Source: Clostridia bacterium (GTDB lineage Bacteria > Bacillota > DAOUPZ01). From it: 59,837 bases of DNA. The notes under the pieces are model-generated. The model worked only from the letters and a program-made list of their open reading frames with translations, did no database searches and had not been told where the DNA came from. The position numbers and the translations under genes are program-made. Below are positions 10,586-18,935 of the stretch, piece after piece; within the stretch, counting starts at the first letter, position 1, and each line of letters begins with the position of its first letter. Where the stretch lies: the NCBI GenBank assembly GCA_030625885.1, contig DAOUPZ010000023.1:1-59837 (forward strand), given 5' to 3'.

Positions 10586-10664
10586 TCTTATTATTTCCTC
10601 AAAAATAGAAAATATGTGCAGTTAAGATAATATATTGAATTATTTCAAGCATTTCCTCGATATT

Positions 10665-12008
10665 CTATATTATTTCAACCTGGCATGAGCATGCCTCTTC
10701 TATATCCCAGTAACTTCTTCCTAATAAATCCCTTCCGTTTTCATCAAAAGCAATGGCCGGAAGAAATACCACTTTGGGTTGATCACCCTGTTCTCTCACC
10801 CAGTCTTCATATGTTTTTAAAAAATCTTCTACGACCAATAACCCCGCTGCTTGGATGGACCCTCCAAAAAATTGGTTTCTGGCAATAGTTATATAAAAAT
10901 TTGCTGGTAATGTAAGTGTACGAAGTGCTTTATCAATAACACCATACGCCAATACAGAGGTCATCAGTAAGATGGATTGAGATGAATATTTAGCAATCGC
11001 CGCCTCGATCCGCTCCCAAAAGGAAGGCATGATATCATATTCAAAAACAAGGCCGCCACTTTTACCCTTCTGTTTTTTCAAAATGACGTCATAATTCTCT
11101 ATCCCCCTCTGAAGACGGACCGCGGTTTCAGTACTAGGCAGTAAAAGCTGGTAGGCTTCAACACGACAACGTGGTTGTTTCCCATTAATTGACACGACCA
11201 CATCTCCCCGCTTAATGCCTGAAGACGCTGCAGGGGAATTTCGTATAACGCCTTCTACCCGAGGTATTAAATCATCATGTGAAAAGGGTTCTAGCAAAAG
11301 AGGTGTTTCCACTTCCTGTCGTAAACCATCTATAAAAATCACTAATTGCTCCTCAAATTCAGAAGAAAATTGTAATTCAGGTGGTGCCAAACGCGTAAAA
11401 CCAGGCATAAAAATGCGAATGGTTTGAGCTCCAAATCGATCAAAATAATGAATGGTTTGTTTAATGTCTTCCCAACCCACAATCATTGGCATCGCAACGA
11501 TGCTGCCATGAAAAGGAACATCATACTTTCTAAGCCATTCTAGAGAATGAATCGCAACCTGGGCATCTCTATCTTGCATTAGTTTTTGACGCTGAGCCAT
11601 GCAGGCACTGTTAAGAGAAAGGTTCACTTCTAACGGCTTTAATGCGTGTAGAAGCTGCACAATTTCTTTAGTCAGCCTGTTACCATTTGTCGTGACCTGA
11701 ATCTCCGTATGTGGAAAACGCTGTCGCAGTCGTTGTAAAATCTCCACCATATGTGGATGAACGAAAGGCTCTCCTTCTATAATACGAGTTGCTGACTCTC
11801 CAATCGTAATTTTTTCAGACGGATCTAAAAAATCAATCATTTCTTCAAATTCATTCAATGTCAAATGGGGAATCCGATATACATCCATACCAGGTAAATT
11901 TTGTTTATGGCTACAAAATTTACACTTCACATTACAAATTGAAGTAACAGGTAAAATATTATACTTTTGCACAGAACGAAGTATTAATCCTTTTAATTTC
12001 CCATCCAA
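10665..12008 (-). CDS. Radical SAM protein with internal PDZ domain
   Basis: This 447-residue protein starts at TTG with GAGGAG upstream. The radical SAM cluster motif 'CNVKCKFC' (CX3CX2C, residues about 25-32) is followed by 'TIGESATRIIEGEPFVHP' and 'VTTNGNRL', giving a standard half-barrel to about residue 230. Residues about 250-315 form a PDZ domain: 'VEGVIRNSPAASSGIKRGD', then 'VVSINGKQ'. The last 130 residues ('QSILLMTSVLAYGVIDKAL', 'NQFFGGSIQAAGLLVVEDF') resemble the tail of DUF512-type Fe-S proteins, which carry PDZ plus radical-SAM-like parts in a different order. The substrate is unknown. It stands alone, downstream of tsaD and the DnaA-box cluster. Confidence 0.75.
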   Translation of the reverse strand: MDGKLKGLILRSVQKYNILPVTSICNVKCKFCSHKQNLPGMDVYRIPHLTLNEFEEMIDFLDPSEKITIGESATRIIEGEPFVHPHMVEILQRLRQRFPHTEIQVTTNGNRLTKEIVQLLHALKPLEVNLSLNSACMAQRQKLMQDRDAQVAIHSLEWLRKYDVPFHGSIVAMPMIVGWEDIKQTIHYFDRFGAQTIRIFMPGFTRLAPPELQFSSEFEEQLVIFIDGLRQEVETPLLLEPFSHDDLIPRVEGVIRNSPAASSGIKRGDVVVSINGKQPRCRVEAYQLLLPSTETAVRLQRGIENYDVILKKQKGKSGGLVFEYDIMPSFWERIEAAIAKYSSQSILLMTSVLAYGVIDKALRTLTLPANFYITIARNQFFGGSIQAAGLLVVEDFLKTYEDWVREQGDQPKVVFLPAIAFDENGRDLLGRSYWDIEEACSCQVEII

Positions 12009-12051
12009 TATGATATATGCTCCTCTCTACATCTTTTAATTTTTTAATCTT

Positions 12052-12090
12052 TTCCTACCTGCTACCTACTGTTTGCTACCTGCCATCCGT
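12052..12090. repeat. Short degenerate tandem repeat (CTACCTG-type)
   Basis: CTACCTG/CTACCTA heptamers are repeated, with a similar string found at several other intergenic places (53467-53496, 53665-53690, 57040-57062). Non-coding. Confidence 0.6.
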
Positions 12091-12145
12091 GTCTTTCAAT
12101 AGGACTTTTAGCCTAATTTCGTTATTATTCCCATAATTAATGGTT

Positions 12146-12329
12146 TTATCCACAATACCCACAAGTTTATCCACAGAAAAAAGCCTGATATACAGGCTTT
12201 TTCACAAAAGTATACACATTATCCACAAAAAACTATCTTTTTTTATATTTTTTTTACCCACATGGATAACCCCTCAACACTCGTACCTGTTCCAGTTATC
12301 CACATACTCCACAAAAATTTTCATCCACA
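12146..12329 (+). promoter_or_regulatory. Cluster of DnaA boxes
   Basis: Four perfect TTATCCACA boxes occur on the plus strand at 12146, 12167, 12219 and 12296. A near match (TCATCCACA) is at 12321, and a related inverted TTATCCA is at 12263-12269. The first two are spaced 21 bp, two helical turns. An AT-rich tract (12229-12257) lies between boxes. It sits between tsaD and the radical SAM gene, with no dnaA or dnaN nearby. Confidence 0.8.
12176..12205 (-). terminator. Intrinsic terminator downstream of tsaD
   Basis: AAAAAGCCTG and CAGGCTTTTT arms surround a five-base loop, with a U-run in the minus direction. It is embedded in the DnaA-box cluster. Confidence 0.75.
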
Positions 12330-12349
12330 GCACTCTCATATTATTTATG

Positions 12350-13450
12350 TTATTTTTTAGGGTTTGGTGTATTATTTTTAACCATTTTTTGTCTAAGTTT
12401 TCCTTCATAACACTTTTCCCCTAACTGTAAATTAGGTACCGCATTAAGTGACAGAGGCGCCGTTTCCCCTGTCAAATATTGATAATAAGCAACACAAGTA
12501 ATCATAGCTGCATTATCTGTACAAAGAATAGGCCGAGGATAGGAAATACCAATACCGTATTTTTCTCCTTCTTTCGTCATTGCGTCACGCAATTCACTAT
12601 TACCTGCCACCCCGCCAGCCATTAATATCTCCTTAATCCCTTTATCCTTAGCAGCTAGAAAAGCCTTTTCTACCAACGCCTTTACCACTGCTTTCTGAAA
12701 GCTTGCTGCAATATCAGCAACCACAAGTTCTTCATTTTTCTGGCGGCTATGATTGATTTCATTCAAAACAGCTGATTTAAGCCCACTGAAGCTGAAATCA
12801 TAAATACCATTTTTAAATCTTGCAATTGGAAATTCTATTGAATCTGGATTCCCTTCCTTTGCCATAGCATCAATAGCAGGCCCTCCAGGATAAGGTAATC
12901 CTAATGCTCGTGCAACTTTATCAAATGCTTCTCCTGCAGCATCGTCCCGAGTACGTCCTAATAATTCATAGCAACGATGTTCATCCATATAGACTAAATC
13001 TGTATGGCCCCCGGAAACCACCAAACAAAGAAAGGGAAACGTCAGATCTGGTTTTTCCAAGAAATTAGCATAAATATGACCTTCCATGTGATTCACCCCA
13101 ATAAGGGGCAAATCCAAAGCATAGGCCAATGCTTTAGCGGTAGAAACACCAACCAAAAGTGCCCCTACCAATCCCGGACCATAGGTAACTGCAATACCAT
13201 CTAAATCAGACCAATCAATTTTTGCTTCCTTTAAGGCTTCCTCTAATATGGGATTAATCAATTCCAAGTGCTTTCTAGAAGCAATTTCGGGAACGACACC
13301 CCCAAACTTACGATGAACATCAATCTGAGAAGTAATGACATTAGCTAAAATTTCATGCCCATCTCGAACCACCGCAACAGAAGTTTCGTCACAGGATGAC
13401 TCTATACCCATGAGCGTAATCGATTTTCCGTTTTTTATTTTGTCTTTCAT
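12350..13450 (-). CDS. tsaD: tRNA N6-adenosine threonylcarbamoyltransferase TsaD
   Basis: This ASKHA-fold enzyme transfers threonylcarbamoyl to A37 of ANN-decoding tRNAs, working with TsaB and TsaE. '[15 protein letters not shown]' opens the domain; '[11 protein letters not shown]' supplies the metal-binding His pair; 'VSGGHTDLV', 'GGPAIDAMA', '[12 protein letters not shown]' and 'CTDNAAMI' follow. Start choice is uncertain: the ATG at 13450 gives 366 residues, near the usual 335-350. A GTG at 13480 has a better AAAGGA, and an ATG at 13411 starts right at the domain. tsaB and tsaE are 5 kb away in this window, rather than adjacent. Confidence 0.95.
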   Translation of the reverse strand: MKDKIKNGKSITLMGIESSCDETSVAVVRDGHEILANVITSQIDVHRKFGGVVPEIASRKHLELINPILEEALKEAKIDWSDLDGIAVTYGPGLVGALLVGVSTAKALAYALDLPLIGVNHMEGHIYANFLEKPDLTFPFLCLVVSGGHTDLVYMDEHRCYELLGRTRDDAAGEAFDKVARALGLPYPGGPAIDAMAKEGNPDSIEFPIARFKNGIYDFSFSGLKSAVLNEINHSRQKNEELVVADIAASFQKAVVKALVEKAFLAAKDKGIKEILMAGGVAGNSELRDAMTKEGEKYGIGISYPRPILCTDNAAMITCVAYYQYLTGETAPLSLNAVPNLQLGEKCYEGKLRQKMVKNNTPNPKK

Positions 13451-13569
13451 TTTTTCTTTGATCGCCTGCTCATTATACACGCTTAACCAAATCCTTTCTA
13501 AATATATGCAACAATTCCTTATATAATGTCCATTTTTAGTATAATATCTTTTTGGTAAAATATCCATAG

Positions 13570-13597
13570 AAAATAATAAAGACGGCTTCGCCGTCCT
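13570..13597 (-). terminator. Intrinsic terminator
   Basis: GACGGC-GAA-GCCGTC on the minus strand is followed by the U-rich TTTATTATTTT, upstream of tsaD. Confidence 0.65.
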
Positions 13598-13631
13598 TCA
13601 ATCGACAATTAAAAAATCAAAAACATAGGCC

Positions 13632-13716
13632 TTGCAATAAAAATTTTACATTGCGGGTTTGGTGATGTGTCCCCATGTTGCCAGAGCAATTCTAAGTGAA
13701 AAGTTTTTATCGCAAA
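13632..13716 (+). repeat. Small inverted-end repeat, family A, copy 1 (internally deleted)
   Basis: The left end TTGCAATAAAAATTTTACATTGC and the right end, ending TTTTTATCGCAA, are imperfect inverted repeats. The middle holds GGTGATGTGTCCCCATGTTGCC, shared with the copies at 39570 and 50757. Confidence 0.7.
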
Positions 13717-13770
13717 TCATATATTAAGAAATTAAAATAGAGAATGAGTCGTTTTATACATATGGTCATT

Positions 13771-13807
13771 ACAAAAAGACCTCCAGTTTTCTTTTTCTGA
13801 AGGTTTT
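13771..13807 (-). terminator. Intrinsic terminator after the 84-residue gene
   Basis: ACCTTCAG and CTGGAGGT arms on the minus strand are followed by a U-run, 36 bp beyond the stop. Confidence 0.7.
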
Positions 13808-13842
13808 TGTAAAAATTCGTACAAAGCAATAGAATTTAATTT

Positions 13843-14097
13843 CTAATCAAACAAATTTCTGCTGCTTGGATCAAATCTAGAATTATTGTGGATGGTTTCG
13901 ATCTCGGACATATATTTCAAAGCCCTAAAACGAAGTTTCAGTCGTTCCATCCGCATCTCTTTAAGTCGATCTTCATCGCATTCTTCTTTCATCCTCATGT
14001 CAAAATCTTCCATATCTTGAATTACCTGATCCAAACATTGTTCCAGCTTCTGCAGATTCTTTATTCCCTGCCCTTCCCGCAAGAACAAGTCATTCAT
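13843..14097 (-). CDS. Small highly charged helical protein, function unknown
   Basis: This 84-residue protein is rich in Glu, Lys, Arg and Met, with heptad-like spacing over residues 10-70 ('LEQCLDQVIQDMEDFDMRM', then 'RMERLKLRFRALKYMSEIE'), so mostly alpha-helical and probably coiled-coil. GGGG precedes the ATG, and a terminator follows the stop, which supports a real gene. There are no signal peptide or membrane segments. I do not recognise the family. A second small helical protein lies 190 bp upstream in the same direction. Confidence 0.6.
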   Translation of the reverse strand: MNDLFLREGQGIKNLQKLEQCLDQVIQDMEDFDMRMKEECDEDRLKEMRMERLKLRFRALKYMSEIETIHNNSRFDPSSRNLFD

Positions 14098-14260
14098 AAA
14101 CTACATCCCCTTATATCAGATTTATCTATTACCTTTAAACTTTACACTTTAACACTCAACTGTCTTTACTACTTATTATTCCCTCTAAACACGACATAAA
14201 AACCATTTTAAAAAAAATTTTTATAACTCATCCGATTTTATTCAATGTCGTTCAAATATA

Positions 14261-14286
14261 AAAAAACCGGGAAAATTCCCAGTTTT
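14261..14286 (-). terminator. Intrinsic terminator after the 69-residue gene
   Basis: CTGGGA and TCCCGG arms with an A/U-rich loop are followed by a U-run on the minus strand, overlapping the stop codon region. Confidence 0.75.
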
Positions 14287-14494
14287 AAAGGTTCTTCATT
14301 AAATTTAAGGCATGTACCACATTCCCCAATGCGAATTCTAAATTGCTATGCGATTCTTTTAAATTTAGATATTCATATTCACTCAATTCTTTATCACCAT
14401 TTAACGCTTCTTGAATTAAACCCTGGATATCAGAAATGTTTTGTTTAATAGATTCACCCTTATTGAAAATTTGAGTCTGGGTTTCCTTTTTCAT
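14285..14494 (-). CDS. Small helical protein, function unknown
   Basis: This 69-residue protein starts at the ATG at 14494, chosen because GGAGGG lies 7 nt upstream. Sequence such as 'ISDIQGLIQEALNGDKEL' and 'HSNLEFALGNVVHALNLMK' suggests two amphipathic helices. It has its own terminator, so it is a short monocistronic unit. No family was recognised. Confidence 0.6.
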   Translation of the reverse strand: MKKETQTQIFNKGESIKQNISDIQGLIQEALNGDKELSEYEYLNLKESHSNLEFALGNVVHALNLMKNL

Positions 14495-14599
14495 AAACAC
14501 GCCCTCCCCTTTACATGGTTTTGCAAAGGTATTCGGCGCAAAAAGGAAAATCCCTGCTCCCTGTTTATTCTTTTAACTGTCAATTGTCCACTGTCAACT

Positions 14600-14622
14600 A
14601 AAAAAACCCCGAAGGGTTTTTT
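14600..14622 (-). terminator. Intrinsic terminator of trpB
   Basis: AAACCC-TTC-GGGGTTT is followed by a U-run directly after the trpB stop. Confidence 0.8.
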
Positions 14623-15800
14623 TATATCTCCATTAATCCTGCTACCTGCTGTACATCTTTATCACCACGACCAGATACATTAATAACCACTATTTCATCC
14701 TGTTTTAACTCGGCAGCCAATTTCATCCCATATGCAACAGCATGTGCACTCTCTAATGCCGGAATAATACCTTCTATGCGGCTTAAAGCTGCAAAAGCGT
14801 CCAATGCCTCTTGATCCGTTATAGACACATATTGTGCCCGCCCACTGGCCTTTAAATAGCTATGTTCAGGTCCCACACCTGGATAATCCAATCCAGCAGC
14901 CACAGAATGTGTTGCCCTGGGCTCTCCCTGTTCGTTCGCAAGTAAATAACACTTAAACCCATGTATCGTTCCCACTTCACCTTTGCACAAAGGAGCCGCA
15001 TGCTGTCTTGTTTCAATTCCATGCCCTGCTGGCTCTACCCCAATTAATTCTACATCATCTTCTAAAAATGCTGTAAAGAACCCCATGGCGTTACTGCCGC
15101 CTCCAACACAAGCAACCAAAGCATCCGGTAATTTCCCTTCTAACGTTAGGATATCCTCTTTTACTTCTTCCCCAATAATCGCCTGAAAATCCCGAACAAT
15201 CATAGGATAAGGGTGCGGACCTACAACAGAACCTAACATATAGTATGTGTCCGAAGCATTTTTTACTAAATCTTCTAAAGCCACATCAACAGCATCTTTT
15301 AAAGTAGCCGTCCCACGGGTAACGGGCACCACTTCCGCACCTAACAGTTTCATACGGAAAACATTTAATGATTGGCGTCTTGTATCTTCTTCTCCCATAT
15401 ACACAATACATTGCAAACCAAATAATGCACAAGCAGTTGCTGTTGCCACACCATGTTGCCCCGCACCTGTTTCCGCAATAATACGCTTTTTACCCATCTT
15501 CTTTGCAAGCAGAACCTGCCCGATGGTATTGTTAATCTTGTGAGAACCCGTATGATTCAAATCTTCCCGTTTCAGGTAAATTTTTCCGCCACCCATCTCT
15601 TCTGTCAAACGTTTAGCAAAGTAAAGGGGTGAAGGTCGTCCTACATAATATTTTTGCAAATCATACAATTCCTGACGAAATGAATCGTCCTCTTTCAACT
15701 TCAAATACTGCGTTTCTAATTCTTTTAAAATGGGTTGAAGTACCTCTGGTACATACGCCCCTCCAAATTGACCAAAAAATCCATTTTCATTCGGTAACAT
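14622..15800 (-). CDS. trpB: Tryptophan synthase beta chain
   Basis: This 392-residue PLP enzyme joins indole and L-serine to make tryptophan. '[15 protein letters not shown]' contains the PLP-lysine and its substrate-binding surroundings; '[15 protein letters not shown]', the phosphate cradle 'GGGSNAMG', and '[12 protein letters not shown]' are all present, and the length is that of the TrpB1 class which pairs with TrpA. It is an orphan here: neighbours are unrelated small genes and dapB, with no trpA or other trp genes within the window. The start has AGGAGG 8 nt upstream. Its leader holds a terminator and TRAP-like triplets, which indicates attenuation by tryptophan. Confidence 0.97.
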   Translation of the reverse strand: MLPNENGFFGQFGGAYVPEVLQPILKELETQYLKLKEDDSFRQELYDLQKYYVGRPSPLYFAKRLTEEMGGGKIYLKREDLNHTGSHKINNTIGQVLLAKKMGKKRIIAETGAGQHGVATATACALFGLQCIVYMGEEDTRRQSLNVFRMKLLGAEVVPVTRGTATLKDAVDVALEDLVKNASDTYYMLGSVVGPHPYPMIVRDFQAIIGEEVKEDILTLEGKLPDALVACVGGGSNAMGFFTAFLEDDVELIGVEPAGHGIETRQHAAPLCKGEVGTIHGFKCYLLANEQGEPRATHSVAAGLDYPGVGPEHSYLKASGRAQYVSITDQEALDAFAALSRIEGIIPALESAHAVAYGMKLAAELKQDEIVVINVSGRGDKDVQQVAGLMEI

Positions 15801-15830
15801 ATCAATACCTCCTTTTTATTTTTGAAAATA

Positions 15831-15972
15831 AAAAAAACCTTCGACGAAAAAAGGTTGAAAAAGGCATAGGTATTAATATACAGTACCTACATCACATGTT
15901 TTTTTCTCAACTCTTCTATACTCGTCTCAACTTAATCATCTATTTCTCTCAGCTCAACTTAATCGTATTCTA
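15831..15972 (-). promoter_or_regulatory. TRAP-like attenuator leader of trpB
   Basis: Read on the minus strand, GAG/UAG triplets occur at 15955, 15950, 15942, 15928, 15923, 15918, 15913 and 15908 (first base). The last five are separated by exactly two nucleotides each, and AAG triplets precede two of the runs at the same spacing. The final triplets overlap GUUGAGAAAAA, which can pair with UUUUUCAAC at the 5' edge of an intrinsic terminator (AACCTT/AAGGTT plus U-run, 15831-15858). This is the arrangement of a TRAP (MtrB) attenuator: protein bound to the triplets frees the terminator. No mtrB gene is visible here. Confidence 0.65.
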
Positions 15973-16037
15973 TCATAAATCATAAAAATATGCAATAATA
16001 AGTCATACAACTATTTTTAGTATATAAAATAACAAAA

Positions 16038-16140
16038 TTAATATTGGCTAAAGGGTGAAAGCTAAAAGCTAAAGGCTCAAAAATATAACTTATAATTTAA
16101 GCCTCAGCCCTTCAGCCTCTAGCAGCTTTTAGCTAATTTT
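16038..16140. repeat. Short degenerate repeats (GCTAAAA/GCCTCAG type) forming a hairpin
   Basis: AGCTAAAAGCTAAAGGCT on one side and AGCCTCTAGCAGCTTTTAGCT on the other can pair. It lies between dapB and the trpB leader and may serve as a dapB terminator. Confidence 0.55.
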
Positions 16141-16167
16141 TCCCCTAAAACATACCAAGCTATTTTT

Positions 16168-17025
16168 TTATTTACAATTTGTATTAATATTGAAATCTTC
16201 GAAACCTTCCGTTTCTAAGAAATGCAATAATACATTTCTTAAATCGATCACATCTTTCATTTCAAATAAGCCTACTTTCTTATTAACAAAACGAGCGGCC
16301 TTCAGCGCCCCTTCTGCAAAAACTTTCCGTGAAAAAGATTCATGAATGATCTCGATTTTATCATTTTCCCCGATGGCCAATACACGATGACGACCAATGA
16401 CACCCCCAGCACGTAAGGCATGTATTTGAATCTCCTGATGTGCCTTTTGCTTTCTCGCAGAAGACAGTTCATACAAGTTTAATCCTTTTTCAATCTCATA
16501 CGCAATTTTTTTGGCAGTTCCTGATGGCGCATCTACTTTATGACGATGATGTGTTTCCACAATCTCAAAATCATAATTATTTAAAATGCTAGATGTTAAG
16601 CGTGACAGCAGCATCATCAGATTAACCCCTAATGTAATGTTAGGCGCAATTACAATACCAATAGGATCGTTTTTCTGCATAGAAGCAATATTCTTTTCCT
16701 GGATTTCTGTAAATCCTGTGGTTCCAATCACCATATTAACTTTTGCTTTACCACAAAACTTGATATGCTGTAATGTAGCCTCAGGAACCGTAAAGTCGAT
16801 CACGACATCCGGCTTGTTTTTATGTAAACTTCTTTCCAAATGATGAGAACCCTCTATTATAATTCCCGTATCACTCGTTTCTAAAACTTTTCCCAGGTCT
16901 TTTCCCACAAATTCACTATCAGGCGAACAAATTCCCAGCACCAACTTCATATCATCCTGATCTAAAATCAATTTTGCTATTTCTTTACCAGCTCTACCAA
17001 GACCAATAACGCCTATCTTTATCAT
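16168..17025 (-). CDS. dapB: 4-hydroxy-tetrahydrodipicolinate reductase
   Basis: DapB reduces the dapA product in lysine/diaminopimelate synthesis, which also supplies dipicolinate in spore formers. The N-terminal Rossmann motif 'IGVIGLGRAGKEIA', 'VVIDFTVPEAT', 'VIGTTGF', 'IAPNITLGVNLM' and the catalytic 'ETHHRHKVDAPSGTA' are present. The ATG at 17025 is chosen for its AGGAG 7 nt upstream, giving 285 residues. 'GLGRAG' replaces the usual GxxGRMG, and the protein is slightly longer than the 265-residue norm. About 360 bp of AT-rich sequence upstream holds no gene and no riboswitch that I recognise. No lysine or other dap genes are adjacent. Confidence 0.9.
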   Translation of the reverse strand: MIKIGVIGLGRAGKEIAKLILDQDDMKLVLGICSPDSEFVGKDLGKVLETSDTGIIIEGSHHLERSLHKNKPDVVIDFTVPEATLQHIKFCGKAKVNMVIGTTGFTEIQEKNIASMQKNDPIGIVIAPNITLGVNLMMLLSRLTSSILNNYDFEIVETHHRHKVDAPSGTAKKIAYEIEKGLNLYELSSARKQKAHQEIQIHALRAGGVIGRHRVLAIGENDKIEIIHESFSRKVFAEGALKAARFVNKKVGLFEMKDVIDLRNVLLHFLETEGFEDFNINTNCK

Positions 17026-17336
17026 CTCTTCACTCCTTTTCATTTTTTTTTAAAATTACTTAGGATAATATTATTATTCGCTTATTTCCATTTTATGCGA
17101 AAATTTTTATGTTTATTCCTTAATTTACATTTTTTTAACTATTATTTAAAGTTATTTACAAGTTGATAATGATATATTTTTTACTGAATCTATGGCAGCG
17201 CTCTAGCCTGTTTCATTCCCAATCTGCACTAGGTAGAAACATGAAAATTTTTACATAAAAATACATAATATTTATACCCCTTATATTAGACCTCAAACAA
17301 AAAACAAACCACTCAAAAAAATTTATACTTTTCCAT

Positions 17337-17362
17337 AAAAAAAATTGGACATCCTGTCCAAT
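17337..17362 (-). terminator. Intrinsic terminator after tRNA-Pro
   Basis: Perfect ATTGGACA/TGTCCAAT arms with a three-base loop are followed by at least six U on the minus strand. Confidence 0.85.
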
Positions 17363-17384
17363 TGACATGTCTATCCAATCATAA

Positions 17385-17461
17385 TGGTCGGGACAACAGG
17401 ATTTGAACCTGCGACCTCTGCGTCCCGAACGCAGCGCTCTACCAAACTGAGCTATGTCCCG
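17385..17461 (-). tRNA. tRNA-Pro(CGG)
   Basis: A 77-nt cloverleaf with encoded CCA. Acceptor CGGGACA/TGTCCCG, D-arm 'GCTCAGTTTGGTAGAGC', anticodon stem CTGCG/CGCAG around the loop TTCGGGA (anticodon CGG), and the T-arm 'GGTTCAAATCC' are all clear. The discriminator is A. It has its own terminator 20 bp downstream. Confidence 0.97.
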
Positions 17462-17532
17462 ACTTTATTCATTATACTACAGGTCATATAGGTTGACAAG
17501 AGGTATGTAGGTTATCAGCAAAAACAGGCGCC

Positions 17533-17703
17533 TCAAGATGGAATTATAACAAGCACCATCACTTCTTTCAACATACCATGATGATACATATAATCCATCG
17601 ATAAATGAAGTAAGGGAATATTAAACAATTCAAAATACTCACAATGCCACAGAAGTAATTCTAACCAAAATATCTTATTGCATCCCCACTCTATTTTAAT
17701 CAT
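17533..17703 (-). CDS. 56-residue small protein, function unknown
   Basis: A short ORF between rimI and tRNA-Pro. It begins 'MIKIEWGCNKIFWLELLLWH' and is rich in aromatic and Leu residues, ending 'VLVIIPS'. A strong Shine-Dalgarno (GAGGTGGAG) sits just before the ATG, and rimI stops 77 bp upstream in the same direction, so it could be the last gene of the tsaE-tsaB-rimI operon. It has no homologue that I recognise. The translation signal is good, but length and lack of a family keep confidence low. Confidence 0.4.
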   Translation of the reverse strand: MIKIEWGCNKIFWLELLLWHCEYFELFNIPLLHLSMDYMYHHGMLKEVMVLVIIPS

Positions 17704-17779
17704 TATTCTCCACCTCGTATATAATCTCTATCTTCAACATATGAGGAAAGAATAAAAATGTGAAAAAAAAGAGGAAAAA

Positions 17780-18226
17780 TCACAAAGGATCTTTCCACAT
17801 AATAACCGCATCTTCAGCATTGTTCTGATAATACCCAGGTCTTATACCCACACTAACAAAACCTAATTTTTCGTATAATTTTTGTGCACCAACATTAGAA
17901 ACACGAACTTCTAATGTCATTTTTATCACATCACGTTTTTTCATTTCTTCAATGAGCGTCACTAAAAGCTTCTCCCCCACATGCTGTCTACGATATTCAG
18001 AATGAACAGCCACATTGGTAACATGAGCTTCATCGAGAATAATCCAGGTCCCAACGTAACCAATAATTTTATTCTCTAATTTAGCTACTAAATAAAATGC
18101 ATTGCAATTATACATCACTTCGCTTACAAAGGCCTCTCTTGACCATGGCGTAGAAAAAGAAGTGCGTTCAACATCTAAAACACCATTAACATCTCCAAGC
18201 ATCATAGGAACTATTTTAACTTCCAT
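17780..18226 (-). CDS. rimI: Ribosomal protein S18 alanine N-acetyltransferase (GNAT family)
   Basis: This 148-residue GNAT acetyltransferase has the acetyl-CoA pyrophosphate loop 'YRRQHVGEKLL', 'LEVRVSNVGAQKLYEKLGF' and 'RPGYYQNNAEDAVIM', all typical for RimI. The family acetylates the N-terminus of ribosomal protein S18. It overlaps the end of tsaB by 11 bp, the common tsaE-tsaB-rimI order in Firmicutes, so it is co-transcribed and translationally coupled. Confidence 0.93.
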   Translation of the reverse strand: MEVKIVPMMLGDVNGVLDVERTSFSTPWSREAFVSEVMYNCNAFYLVAKLENKIIGYVGTWIILDEAHVTNVAVHSEYRRQHVGEKLLVTLIEEMKKRDVIKMTLEVRVSNVGAQKLYEKLGFVSVGIRPGYYQNNAEDAVIMWKDPL

Positions 18227-18935
18227 GCTTTTCTTCCTCTATTCTTTTTTCCAAAACCAATTCTGCTTCTGATTTTTTGATATATAGGGGCCGTAAAAGA
18301 TACAGGTCATTCTGTTTACCTTGTCGCATATATTGCTCTCCTAAATAGGCAATATTACTCGCCCGCGGTAGTTGCAGATTGCTCCCCACAATAATCGCCT
18401 TCTCGCCCAACGCATATTTGATATCACTAACATACCGATTTGTTTCTGTTCCTAGGAAATAGACAGTTTCCTGTTTCAAAGCTAATTGTTCCAAAAGCGC
18501 TGAGAAGGGTATTACCATCGGATCTGTCAAAGGATTCAACTGTCGCCCTGTCCCTTGAAACAAGCGGGTATAAACCTGTCCTTTTTGTGCATCTAACAAA
18601 GGACAAACCACGCCTTCCGCATAAATCAAAGATTGTGCTAATCCATCTAATGTGGGAATACCAAACAAAGGCATGTTCCATGCTTGAGCAAGGGCTTTTG
18701 CTGTCGCCATCCCAATGCGCAATCCTGTAAAAGAACCCGGACCAATAGATACAGCGATTCCCTTTAAATCCTTATGCGTTAAGCCACTTTCTTCTAAAAG
18801 TTGATGAATAACGGGCAATAATCGCTGTGAATGTGTCTTAATAATATTTTGTACAGATTCTCCTACCAAGTTTCCATCTTTTATAATAGCCGCGCTTGCC
18901 ACCATTGTTGCGCTTTCAATACCTAAGATTCCCAT
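18216..18935 (-). CDS. tsaB: tRNA threonylcarbamoyladenosine biosynthesis protein TsaB
   Basis: This 239-residue ASKHA-fold partner of TsaD has 'LGIESATMVASAAI', 'SIGPGSFTGLRIGMATAKAL' and 'PLLDAQKGQVYTRLF'. It lacks the metal-binding His pair of TsaD, as expected for the non-catalytic subunit. It overlaps tsaE (13 bp) and rimI (11 bp). With TsaD and TsaE it makes t6A37. Confidence 0.95.
   Translation of the reverse strand: MGILGIESATMVASAAIIKDGNLVGESVQNIIKTHSQRLLPVIHQLLEESGLTHKDLKGIAVSIGPGSFTGLRIGMATAKALAQAWNMPLFGIPTLDGLAQSLIYAEGVVCPLLDAQKGQVYTRLFQGTGRQLNPLTDPMVIPFSALLEQLALKQETVYFLGTETNRYVSDIKYALGEKAIIVGSNLQLPRASNIAYLGEQYMRQGKQNDLYLLRPLYIKKSEAELVLEKRIEEEKHGS

Noticed and set aside
12146-12329. 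Chromosomal replication origin
   Set aside because: DnaA boxes are present, but no dnaA, dnaN, rnpA or gidA genes are near and gene direction does not flip; kept as a DnaA-box cluster only.
15831-15972. T-box leader for trpB
   Set aside because: No UGGNACCGCG T-box sequence; the triplet array explains the region better.
17026-17384. Lysine riboswitch upstream of dapB
   Set aside because: The region is AT-rich and I cannot find the conserved lysine-aptamer elements or a terminator close to the dapB start.
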